From JADLHS01 sp964553795 (lineage in GTDB: Bacteria > Verrucomicrobiota > Verrucomicrobiia > Limisphaerales > JADLHS01), in assembly GCA_964553795.1 (NCBI GenBank), contig CAZKMR010000010.1, positions 13,468 through 77,467 of the forward strand: a stretch of 64,000 bases of DNA. Reading direction: 5' to 3'. The translations under genes and the position numbers were made by a program. The notes below the pieces were generated by a model. The model made no database searches and was not told the DNA's origin. It saw only the letters and a list, made by a program, of their open reading frames with translations. The stretch's first letter is position 1, and the number at the start of each line of letters is the position of its first letter. Below are positions 25,841-33,653 of the stretch, piece by piece.

Positions 25841-26784
25841 ACGTTTTGGCAGCCATGACCGTTTCGCAGCAATCTGAATCACCGCTGGTGCCGGCACTCC
25901 GGCAAGGCGTCTCGGCGGAAACGGTGGTGCGAGTTCACGAACCGCTCGCAAAGCGCACGACGCTGCGGGTCGGTGGTCCGGCGGATGTTTACGTTGAGCC
26001 CGCGAACGAAACTGATTTAGCAGCGGTGTTGCGAATTTGTGCGGCGCAGGGAACGAAATCTTTCGTGCTGGGGCGTGGGTCGAATTTGCTGATTCGCGAC
26101 GGTGGTTTTCGCGGCGTGGTGATTTGTCTGGCGCAGCCGCATTTCAGCGCAGTGGAAATCGACGGCGAACGCATTCGGTGCGGTGCGGGCGCAAAATTAA
26201 AACAAGTCGCGGTGGAAGCGAAGCGGGCCGAGTTGACGGGCGTGGAATTTCTGGAAGGCATTCCGGGCAGTGTGGGGGGGGCGTTGCGCATGAATGCAGG
26301 CGCGATGGGCGGCGAGACGTTTCAATCGGTGGAGTCGGTTCGCCTCATGGATTACGCCGGCAACGCCCGCGATGTGGTCGCGGCGGAAATTCAGGCGGAA
26401 TATCGATGCTGCGCGGTGTTGAAGCATCACATCGCTTTGGGCGCGGTATTTCGTGGTTCGCGCGCGACCCGCGCTGAGATTGAGCAACGCATGAACGGGT
26501 TCAGTCACAAGCGCTGGGATTCGCAGCCTGCCGCTCCCAGCGCGGGTTGTTGTTTCAAGAATCCCGCCACCATTCCCGCCGGCAAATTGGTCGAAGAACT
26601 CGGACTCAAAGGCATGAAACTCGGGGGCGCGATGGTGTCGTTCGAGCACGGAAATTTTATCACCAACGACGGCACCGCCACGGCGCGAGACGTGTTGGAT
26701 TTGATCGAATTGATCAAAACGAAAGCGCGACTGGCGCGCGGCATCGAGTTGCATACGGAAGTTGAAATCGTCGGGGAAGATTAA
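25837..26784 (+). CDS. murB: UDP-N-acetylenolpyruvoylglucosamine reductase
   Basis: The 315-residue flavoprotein reduces UDP-GlcNAc-enolpyruvate to UDP-MurNAc with NADPH. It shows the FAD-binding segments TTLRVGGPADVYVEP and FVLGRGSNLLIRDGGF, then GIPGSVGGALRMNAGAMG and the active-site region APSAGCCFKNP. It looks like a type II MurB. The proton-donating residue, Ser in well-studied enzymes (SAGSxFKNP), is Cys here (C238). The ATG at 25837 overlaps the murG stop; an open stretch from 25687 is out-of-frame murG sequence. Confidence 0.94.
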   Translation: MNVLAAMTVSQQSESPLVPALRQGVSAETVVRVHEPLAKRTTLRVGGPADVYVEPANETDLAAVLRICAAQGTKSFVLGRGSNLLIRDGGFRGVVICLAQPHFSAVEIDGERIRCGAGAKLKQVAVEAKRAELTGVEFLEGIPGSVGGALRMNAGAMGGETFQSVESVRLMDYAGNARDVVAAEIQAEYRCCAVLKHHIALGAVFRGSRATRAEIEQRMNGFSHKRWDSQPAAPSAGCCFKNPATIPAGKLVEELGLKGMKLGGAMVSFEHGNFITNDGTATARDVLDLIELIKTKARLARGIELHTEVEIVGED

Positions 26785-26787
26785 GCT

Positions 26788-27696
26788 ATGGGCAGTATTT
26801 CCAAATTAAGCATCACGGTCATGTTGGGCGGGCCGAGTGCCGAGCGCGAAGTGTCGTTGCGCTCGGGCGCGTCGGTCGCGGCGGCCTTGCGGTCGCTCGG
26901 ACACGAGGTGAACGAATTGGATCCGCGCCAGGCGGGCTGGCAGATTCCGCGGAACACGAACGTGGTGTTTTTGGCGTTGCACGGCACCTATGGCGAAGAC
27001 GGCACAGTGCAAGCGGCGCTGGAGAAGATTGGCGTGCCCTATACCGGTTGCGATGCCGAGGCGAGCCGGATTGGTTTTGACAAGGCGTTGACGAAACAAA
27101 AATGCGTGGCCGCCAAAGTGCCGACCGCGCGCTCGCTGGTCATGGATTCCGCCAAGACGGCCTGGCCGATGGGCTGGAATCCGCCGCTCGTAATCAAACC
27201 GGTGCGCCAGGGATCGAGTGTGGGATTGCAGTTCGTGGAACGTGTCGAGGAATGGCCGGCGGCGTTGACCGAAGCATTGCGCCATGATTCGCAAGTGTTG
27301 ATTGAAGAAAAGATTATCGGGCGCGAAACGACCGTCGGCATTCTGGACGATCAGGCGTTGCCCGTGGTGGAAGTGCGGCCCAAGTCCGGCGTGTACGACT
27401 ATCGGACCAAGTACAGTGTCGGGGCTTCGGATTATTTTTGTCCGGCGTTGTTCGATGTACCGACGACGCAGCGCATCCAGGCGGCGGGACTGGCGGCGTT
27501 TCGCGCGATTGGCGGACGCGATTATGCGCGGGTGGATGTGATGGTGCGCGCCAACGGCGATCCCGTGGTGCTGGAGGTCAACACGCTGCCCGGCATGACT
27601 GAGACCAGTTTGTTGCCCAAAGCGGCGGCGGCGGCCGGCATCGGTTACGCGCAGTTATGTCAACGCATGGTGGAACTAGCTTTACGCCGAAAATGA
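26788..27696 (+). CDS. ddl: D-alanine--D-alanine ligase
   Basis: The 302-residue ATP-grasp enzyme joins two D-Ala molecules, giving the dipeptide used by MurF. Segments seen are VMLGGPSAEREVSLRSG, FLALHGTYGEDGTVQAALE, GVPYTGCDAEASRIGFDK, LVIKPVRQGSSVGLQFV, LIEEKIIGRETTVGIL and the metal-binding end VVLEVNTLPGMTETSLLPKA. Length and motif order are those of the DdlB type. It starts three bases after murB, and its stop overlaps the ftsQ start (ATGA). Confidence 0.96.
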   Translation: MGSISKLSITVMLGGPSAEREVSLRSGASVAAALRSLGHEVNELDPRQAGWQIPRNTNVVFLALHGTYGEDGTVQAALEKIGVPYTGCDAEASRIGFDKALTKQKCVAAKVPTARSLVMDSAKTAWPMGWNPPLVIKPVRQGSSVGLQFVERVEEWPAALTEALRHDSQVLIEEKIIGRETTVGILDDQALPVVEVRPKSGVYDYRTKYSVGASDYFCPALFDVPTTQRIQAAGLAAFRAIGGRDYARVDVMVRANGDPVVLEVNTLPGMTETSLLPKAAAAAGIGYAQLCQRMVELALRRK

Positions 27697-28658
27697 GTTG
27701 GATCAAACGCAAAGCGAAAAATCGCAAGTTGGGACGCATGCACGTGCTGGACGTGAAGCTGCGTTCGGATCAGGTGCGCAAATCGCGGCTGCGCCTCGCG
27801 GCACTGGCGATGACCGCGTTGGTTGGCACGGTGCTGGGCGTGTTTGCGTTGTGGCGCGGCGGGGAATGGTTATTGAACCGCATGATCTATGAGAACTCCG
27901 CGTTCGCCATTCGCTCGGTCGAAGCGCACACCGATGGCGTGATTGCCCCGCAACAATTGCAGCGGTGGGCCAATGTGCGGGTGGGGCAAAACCTGCTCGC
28001 GTTGGACCTCGATAAGATCAAACGCAATCTCGAGATGGTGCCGGCCATCGAAACGGTATCGCTCGAACGCGTCCTGCCCCGGACATTGCGCATTCGCGTA
28101 ACGGAGCGCGAGCCCATCGTGCAAGTGGCGGTATTGCGAACCAATGGGCCGGGCGAGTTTGAGCACGTCATCTTCTTGTTGGACGGAAAAGGTGTGGTGA
28201 TGCAACCACTGACGCCGCACGATAAAGTGCGCCCGATCGGCCAATTGGACCACGGTTTGCCCCGCTTGTTAGGTTTGATGCGGCTTGATTTGCAGCCAGG
28301 CCGGCGCGTGGAATTGCCCGGCGTACAGGCCGCGCTCCGGCTCGCGCAGGAATTCGCCTACTCGCCGATGGCGGGGTTGGTGGATCTGAAGCAGATCGAA
28401 GTCAGTTCGCCTGACGTGTTGGTTGTGACCACGGAACAAGGCAGTGAAGTGACGTTCGGGCTCTACGACATCGATCAGCAATTGCGCCGCTGGCGGCAGG
28501 TGCATGACGAAGGGCTGCGCCAGCGCAAAGGGCATCTCGCCACGCTTGATTTGTCGGTGGCCAACAACGCTCCGGCCCGCTGGCTTGATCCGAAGATTGT
28601 CCCCGCCCCGGCGAAACCGGTGAAAACCACGCGAACCAGAAGACAACGCAATGTTTGA
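27693..28658 (+). CDS. ftsQ: Division protein FtsQ/DivIB
   Basis: The 321-residue bitopic membrane protein has a basic cytoplasmic part, a helix at about 30-52 (LAALAMTALVGTVLGVFAL), then a POTRA domain (AFAIRSVEAHTDGVIAPQQL, VRVGQNLLALDLDKIKRNLE) and a beta domain (IETVSLERVLPRTLRIRVTE, REPIVQV). FtsQ links early and late division proteins through FtsB/FtsL. Position between ddl and ftsA supports the call. The ATG at 27693 overlaps the ddl stop, and its own stop overlaps the ftsA start by eight bases. Confidence 0.9.
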   Translation: MSWIKRKAKNRKLGRMHVLDVKLRSDQVRKSRLRLAALAMTALVGTVLGVFALWRGGEWLLNRMIYENSAFAIRSVEAHTDGVIAPQQLQRWANVRVGQNLLALDLDKIKRNLEMVPAIETVSLERVLPRTLRIRVTEREPIVQVAVLRTNGPGEFEHVIFLLDGKGVVMQPLTPHDKVRPIGQLDHGLPRLLGLMRLDLQPGRRVELPGVQAALRLAQEFAYSPMAGLVDLKQIEVSSPDVLVVTTEQGSEVTFGLYDIDQQLRRWRQVHDEGLRQRKGHLATLDLSVANNAPARWLDPKIVPAPAKPVKTTRTRRQRNV

Positions 28659-29868
28659 TTCCTCCTCCATCATCGTCGGCTTGGAGATCGGCACCTCCAA
28701 GGTTTGCGCCGTCGTGGGCGAAGTGAACGACGAAGGCGCGCTCAATATTGTCGGAATTGGCCAATGTCGCTCCCGCGGTGTGCGCAAAGGCGAAATCGTG
28801 GACGCGCGCTCCGTCGAGGAAGACGTGCGCCACGCCATTGTGGAAGCCGAGCAAATGGCCGATGTGGAAATCCGCAGCGTTTATCTTGGAGTCAGCGGCG
28901 GCCACATCCGCGGCTTCAACAATCGCGGCATGCATCCGGTGGTTTCGGCGGACCGCGAAATCACCAGCGACGACGTGCTCGACGTGGTGAAGAACGCGAA
29001 GGCGATCAACTTGCCGCAGGACCACACGGTGTTGCACGCCATGCGCCAACACTTCTTTGTCGATGGCCAGGATGGGGTGAAAGATCCCGTCGGGATGCTG
29101 GGCGCGCGCTTGGAAGTGGACGTGCATGTGGTCCATGGCCACTTGAATCGTTTGCAAAATGCGATTCGCGTGGTGAAAGGCATGCAACTGGAGGTCGAAG
29201 AAGTCGTGTTCAACGGCTTGGCTTCCTCGTTGGCTGTGCTGTCGCCCGCGCAAAAGGAACTGGGCGCACTGGTGATTGATTTGGGCGCGGGCACGACCAA
29301 TTACGTGGTTTATTCCGGCGGCGTCATCAAGCACACGGGTGCGCTGGCGGTGGGCGGCGACCACGTGACGAACGATTTGGCGTTCGGGCTCAAAGTGCCG
29401 CAAGGCCGCGCCGATCAGCTCAAGATCGAAAACGGCCATGCGTTCATGGATGAATCAGTGGCCGGTCGGAAGATGAATCTCAAGAGCGACTTGGGCTTAC
29501 CGCTCAACACTGTGAATCTCGGCCACCTGCGCCGCATCATGGCGCTGCGACTCGAGGAGATATTCCAGTTGGTGGCACAGGACGTCGAGCAGGCTGGTCT
29601 GCTGGAGTACTTGCGCGCGGGAGTTTTTCTTTGCGGCGGCGGTTCGCGCATTCCGGAAATCACGCGGCTGGCAGAGGAGACACTGCAACTGCCGGCCGTG
29701 GTCGGCAAAACCACTTGTGTGAGTGGCTTGAAATCCACGCTGGATCAGCCCGAATTCGCGACCGCCATCGGCCTCGTGCGATTCGGTTCACTGAAGGTGC
29801 GGCGGCAGGAGAAATCATCGTTGGTCAAAAACATCAAACACGTCTTCGGTCGGCTGTTGCCGCGCTGA
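28651..29868 (+). CDS. ftsA: Division protein FtsA
   Basis: The 405-residue actin-fold ATPase tethers FtsZ to the membrane. Seen are GLEIGTSKVCAVVGEV (phosphate 1), the FtsA-specific 1C domain near VEEDVRHAIVEAEQMADVEI, LGALVIDLGAGTTNYVVYSGG (phosphate 2) and FLCGGGSRIPEITRLAEETL (adenosine loop). The C-terminus KSSLVKNIKHVFGRLLPR is a basic amphipathic segment that fits membrane binding. It is translationally coupled to ftsQ, and ftsZ starts 11 bases later. Motifs look intact, in contrast to ftsZ. Confidence 0.95.
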   Translation: MFDSSSIIVGLEIGTSKVCAVVGEVNDEGALNIVGIGQCRSRGVRKGEIVDARSVEEDVRHAIVEAEQMADVEIRSVYLGVSGGHIRGFNNRGMHPVVSADREITSDDVLDVVKNAKAINLPQDHTVLHAMRQHFFVDGQDGVKDPVGMLGARLEVDVHVVHGHLNRLQNAIRVVKGMQLEVEEVVFNGLASSLAVLSPAQKELGALVIDLGAGTTNYVVYSGGVIKHTGALAVGGDHVTNDLAFGLKVPQGRADQLKIENGHAFMDESVAGRKMNLKSDLGLPLNTVNLGHLRRIMALRLEEIFQLVAQDVEQAGLLEYLRAGVFLCGGGSRIPEITRLAEETLQLPAVVGKTTCVSGLKSTLDQPEFATAIGLVRFGSLKVRRQEKSSLVKNIKHVFGRLLPR

Positions 29869-29879
29869 CGTTTGTTGCC

Positions 29880-31187
29880 ATGAATGCTGAAACTCAATCC
29901 CCCTCTTCGAATGCTGCCGTGCCGCGAATTAAGATCATCGGCGTCGGCACGGCGGGCACGCTGATGGTGGACCAGTTGGCGCGCGAAGAATTCGCCACCG
30001 CTGAATTTGCCTTCATCAACACGGACGCCACCGCGCCGTCGGTGCCGACGCGGCATCTGCTGCTGGAGTCGAAAACTCTGCGCGGGCTCGGGACTGGCGG
30101 TGATCCCGAACGCGGTCGGATGCTGGCCGAAGAACATTTCCCGGCAGTGAAATCACTTTGCAGCGAAACCGAAGTGGTTTTCCTGGTCAGCGGTCTGGGC
30201 AGTGGCGCGGGTTCGGGAGTGACGCCCGTGGTGGCGCGCGCGGCGCGCGAAGCGGGGGCGTTGGTGTTGGCGTTTGTCACGTTGCCGTTTGACTGCGAGG
30301 GAAACCGCCGGCAACAACAGGCGCGCCATGCGTTGGAACAACTCCGCGTTGCCTGTGATGGCGTGATTTGCCTGCCGAACCAAAAAGCGTTCGCATTGCT
30401 GGCGGCCGACAGTAGTTTTCGCGACGCGTTTCGCACGACGGGCCGGCTGCTGACCGAAGGCTTGCGCGGCGTCTGGCGGTTATTGCGATTTCGCGGTTTG
30501 ATTGAGGTTCATTTCCCGGACTTGTGCGCGGTGTTGCGGGAGCGGCATGCCGAGAGCGCGTTTGCCACGTTTGAAGCCGCCGGTCCAAATCGAGCAACGG
30601 AAGTTTTGGCGGCATTGCCGTCGCATCCGTTGCTGGATGGCGGGGAAGCGTTGAACGGTGCGGCCAACCTATTGGTGAGTATTTGCGGCGGGCCAGACCT
30701 CACGATGACGGAGGTGAACCGCTTGATGGCTGAGATCAACAACCGTTGCGGCAACGCGCGAATTATCATGGGCGGCGCCGTGGATGAACAATTCGGCGAC
30801 CGGCTTTCGGTGACGATCATCGCCACGAAAGCGCGTCCGGCGGAATTGCCCGCCGCGCCGGATGCCAACGCGCCGGCCAGTCCCGATGCCGTAACCCCGC
30901 CGGAATTCAGCACGGAACTGTTGCATCCGAGTGAAACGGAACGCCCCAAAACGCGGTTCGTGCCGCCGGCGCCCACGCTGACGGCCACACAGCGCGAAGA
31001 GATTATCACCAAGCAAACGGGCAAATCCGTCCGGGCACGCAAAGGCGTCGGGCCGCGCATGCGGCAAACCACGTTGCCGTTGGATATTGTGAACAAGGGT
31101 CGCTTTGACAAGAGCGAGCCGACGATCCACAAGGGGGAGGACCTCGACTTGCCGACTTACATTCGGCGTGGCGTTTCGCTGAATTGA
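29880..31187 (+). CDS. ftsZ: Divergent cell-division tubulin homologue FtsZ
   Basis: The 435-residue protein follows ftsA and keeps the FtsZ order: IKIIGVGTAGTLMV, FAFINTDA, LRGLGTGGDPERGR, LVSGLGSGAGSGVTPVVAR, VTLPFDCEGNRR, VICLPNQKAF and GLIEVHFPDLCAVL. It ends in a normal partner-binding peptide, DLDLPTYIRRG. Several GTP-site elements depart from consensus. The tubulin motif GGGTGTG reads GSGAGSG (to G113). The T7 loop NxDxxD reads EVHFPD (209-214), keeping only the last Asp. The first loop GGGGN reads TAGTL. The frame is intact with typical codon use, so it is not decaying. The ATG at 29880 gives a usual short N-terminus. It probably assembles at the septum through FtsA, but GTP hydrolysis may be altered. 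Confidence 0.88.
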   Translation: MNAETQSPSSNAAVPRIKIIGVGTAGTLMVDQLAREEFATAEFAFINTDATAPSVPTRHLLLESKTLRGLGTGGDPERGRMLAEEHFPAVKSLCSETEVVFLVSGLGSGAGSGVTPVVARAAREAGALVLAFVTLPFDCEGNRRQQQARHALEQLRVACDGVICLPNQKAFALLAADSSFRDAFRTTGRLLTEGLRGVWRLLRFRGLIEVHFPDLCAVLRERHAESAFATFEAAGPNRATEVLAALPSHPLLDGGEALNGAANLLVSICGGPDLTMTEVNRLMAEINNRCGNARIIMGGAVDEQFGDRLSVTIIATKARPAELPAAPDANAPASPDAVTPPEFSTELLHPSETERPKTRFVPPAPTLTATQREEIITKQTGKSVRARKGVGPRMRQTTLPLDIVNKGRFDKSEPTIHKGEDLDLPTYIRRGVSLN

Positions 31188-31424
31188 CCGGGATAGAGTT
31201 GCCTTCAGAAAGAAATCTTTGGATCAGACTGCGGCGGCGGCGCGCTTCGACCAGGCGATGCGTGCGCTTCGGAACGGCGTTTCAGATCGAGGTAAACAAT
31301 TTCCCCCGCTCACATTCGTAATATCCCGGATGGCTTGAGGGCGGGCGGCGAATGAATTTCGAAGGCGTGGCCGCAACGGAAATTTTGTTGGAAAAAGTGC
31401 GGCAGGGTAGGGCAGATTAGAGGC

Positions 31425-33182
31425 ATGGCCGATAGCAGTGATACCGTCATTCTCAGCAAGCCGGTGGTCTCTCTCGATGAGGTGCAGCGCGATTGGATGG
31501 ATTTGAAGTCGCGGGTTGGGCAACTGGAGGGCGAACGCGCGGTGTTGGAACAGGAAAACAAAACGCTACGCACGTTGTTGGAACGCGTGGTGGAACATCG
31601 GCAACGCTCGCACGGAGAACTGGTGCATCTGCTCACGAATCTGGTCAGCAAACTGCCCATCAACGACGTCGGCGTGGTGGTCTCAAAGCTGGTCGAGCAC
31701 AACAGCAACGTTGCCGAAGTGTGCGCGGCGCTGTCCAAAGGCACGGTGGATGCCGCGCTGCCGCAACCGACGGTGCTCAAGAATCTCGAGCAATCCAAGC
31801 GCGACTTGCTGGCCGCCATCAAGCCGGCTGTGGACGAGTTGCTCCAATCCGATCCGCCGCTGGAAACGGCCATGATAAAAAAGCTCGCGGAGGATCCGGA
31901 GACGTTCTTTTCACCCGTCGTGGTGCGGGCCACGCGTTGTTTCATCAAAGGGCAGGTGACGCGGGAACGGATTGTGCGCGATTTCGGCGAGGAAGCGCTG
32001 GCATTTTTCAATGACCTGACGACTGATCCCAAGCTTAATCCGCGTCCCAAGCCGGAGGAAATCGTATTGGCGTTCAAGCCCGACTTCGAAACGTTGTTGC
32101 AGCAGAACACGGCGTTGGCCGGTAACAAACGCCAGGAGTTGAGCGCACTGTTCCAACGTGTCCAGAAGGGGCGTGCGAACACCGACGCGGCGCGCGCGCA
32201 AAAGAATGCGTTTCTCCGCATGTCCTTTCTCATCGAGCTGTGGCACTACTACGAGAACCAGGCCACGGAAGCGCCGGACGTGGTCTTTGCGCTGCGCTTG
32301 CCGGGTCTGCTGGAGCAACTGGTCCTCACGCCCGGTCAGGAGCAATTGGAGGAAAAATGGATTCGCCAGGCGGAAAGTCTGTTGGAATTCATCATCAATC
32401 CCGATCAGCGCTTGATGACCATCAACAACGTGGGGAAAGCCGGCGGACCGGCGCGCTTGCTGAAGTTCGTGTTGCGTCTGCGCGCGGACAGATTGCCGGA
32501 CGAAAACGAAGTCGTGCACGAATTTGTGCGGGCGTTGATTCCGGCTGCGCCACAGACGCCGCCGGAAGCCAAGGAAGTGGCGCAGTTGTTACGGTTGCTG
32601 CCCGACGCTTCCCGGCAAAAACTGGTCGTGCGCGGTGTCATGGCTTCGGATCGGATGAAACGCGTGGATGCCGAATTGCTCGGGCGCGCCATCGGGACGG
32701 AACTCAAGTTGAAAGGTCTCGACGAAGAAACGCGCGTGCAAGCGACGTTGTCGCCGGAAGTGGAGCGGCAACTGGCGTGGGACAAGGTGAAGGAGTTGAT
32801 TACGCGGCGCGCGGATCCGGCGCAGATTGCGACCGCGATTCGGGACCGGTTGCATGCCAAGTATGATGGCGACGAAATGCGCCAGAGTTGGCTGACCCTG
32901 AACGAAACCGAGCCGATTTCGCTGATTCGCGTGTTTTGTCAGTTGCCGTATCTGGCGGATGGGCGAACCGACCCGATTGCCCGCGCGGTGTTGGAAAGTT
33001 ACGTAACGCGGCTGACGCACGAAAAGTACGCGGCGACGTACGTCAAAGTGATCACCAGTTTGAAGAACATGTTCAAGGCCAAGCCGGACAGTCCGATCCT
33101 GCTCAACTTCATGGCGCTCGTGAAATGGGTGGACGCGGATGCCGCCAAGAAGATGAGCGCCGACGTCGGGTTGCCGGCCTGA
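31425..33182 (+). CDS. Unrecognised 585-residue helical protein downstream of ftsZ
   Basis: I do not recognise this protein. It begins with a short coiled coil (about 20-55: LKSRVGQLEGERAVLEQENK) and then appears almost wholly alpha-helical, without signal peptide, membrane helix or a catalytic motif. Segments include EDPETFFSPVVVRATRCFIKG, LRMSFLIELWHYYENQ, NVGKAGGPARLLKFVLRLRA and EPISLIRVFCQLPYLADG. A helical scaffold or adaptor is the most that composition suggests. A good AGAGG ribosome binding site precedes the ATG at 31425. It lies 237 bases after ftsZ and before a convergent hairpin, so it may have its own promoter. Confidence 0.85.
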   Translation: MADSSDTVILSKPVVSLDEVQRDWMDLKSRVGQLEGERAVLEQENKTLRTLLERVVEHRQRSHGELVHLLTNLVSKLPINDVGVVVSKLVEHNSNVAEVCAALSKGTVDAALPQPTVLKNLEQSKRDLLAAIKPAVDELLQSDPPLETAMIKKLAEDPETFFSPVVVRATRCFIKGQVTRERIVRDFGEEALAFFNDLTTDPKLNPRPKPEEIVLAFKPDFETLLQQNTALAGNKRQELSALFQRVQKGRANTDAARAQKNAFLRMSFLIELWHYYENQATEAPDVVFALRLPGLLEQLVLTPGQEQLEEKWIRQAESLLEFIINPDQRLMTINNVGKAGGPARLLKFVLRLRADRLPDENEVVHEFVRALIPAAPQTPPEAKEVAQLLRLLPDASRQKLVVRGVMASDRMKRVDAELLGRAIGTELKLKGLDEETRVQATLSPEVERQLAWDKVKELITRRADPAQIATAIRDRLHAKYDGDEMRQSWLTLNETEPISLIRVFCQLPYLADGRTDPIARAVLESYVTRLTHEKYAATYVKVITSLKNMFKAKPDSPILLNFMALVKWVDADAAKKMSADVGLPA

Positions 33183-33214
33183 CGGGGAGGCTCGTTTGCG
33201 GTTTATCATCGGCG

Positions 33215-33234
33215 GTCGGGATACTGCTCCCGAC
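33215..33234. terminator. Hairpin between convergent genes
   Basis: GTCGGGA (33215-33221) pairs with TCCCGAC (33228-33234) around a 6-base loop, between the 585-residue protein gene and the oppositely directed ydcH-like gene. It could end transcripts from both sides. There is no T tract on either strand. Confidence 0.4.
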
Positions 33235-33275
33235 GCGCCGTGGCTCCCGCGCTCAGAATTTCCGATATCGCAAAC

Positions 33276-33533
33276 TCAACGTCCGTTCGTGCTCGATACC
33301 GGCGGATGGGTGATCAGGTGGTAGATGTAATCCTTGAGTTTGGCCCGGCGCATCTTGCGTTCATCAATTTCCTGATCGGTGGCGAAGTCGATTTCTTCTT
33401 CAATGCGGTAAATTTCGTCGTCCAGCCGGTGATATTCGTCGTAGAGGTTGCGGAAGTGGGTGTCGCCTTGCAGGCGTTTGATGGTGTCGCGATGTGCCGG
33501 GAATTCACGCAAGATAGGATGATGTAGGTCCAT
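33276..33533 (-). CDS. YdcH-like small protein (DUF465)
   Basis: The 85-residue protein opens MDLHHPILREFPAHRDTIKRL, continues DTHFRNLYDEYHRLDDEIYRIE and ends with the DERKMRRAKLKDYIYHLI helix. This is the full layout of the DUF465/YdcH family of short helical-hairpin proteins of unknown function. It is encoded 120 bases downstream of the PAS-PP2C phosphatase on the same strand. That space contains a 6-bp palindrome with a 4-base loop (33619-33634), which may separate the two transcripts. A GGAGGA ribosome binding site precedes the ATG. Confidence 0.88.
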   Translation of the reverse strand: MDLHHPILREFPAHRDTIKRLQGDTHFRNLYDEYHRLDDEIYRIEEEIDFATDQEIDERKMRRAKLKDYIYHLITHPPVSSTNGR

Positions 33534-33653
33534 GGGAGGATCTCCTGGTTGAGGTTTGCGGGCTGATGACCATGGTTGTCACGATGATAACTCTGGTTCG
33601 CCCCCAATTAACTCCCGATAGCGCGCGAGCGCTAGTCTGATTTTGCCGGAATT

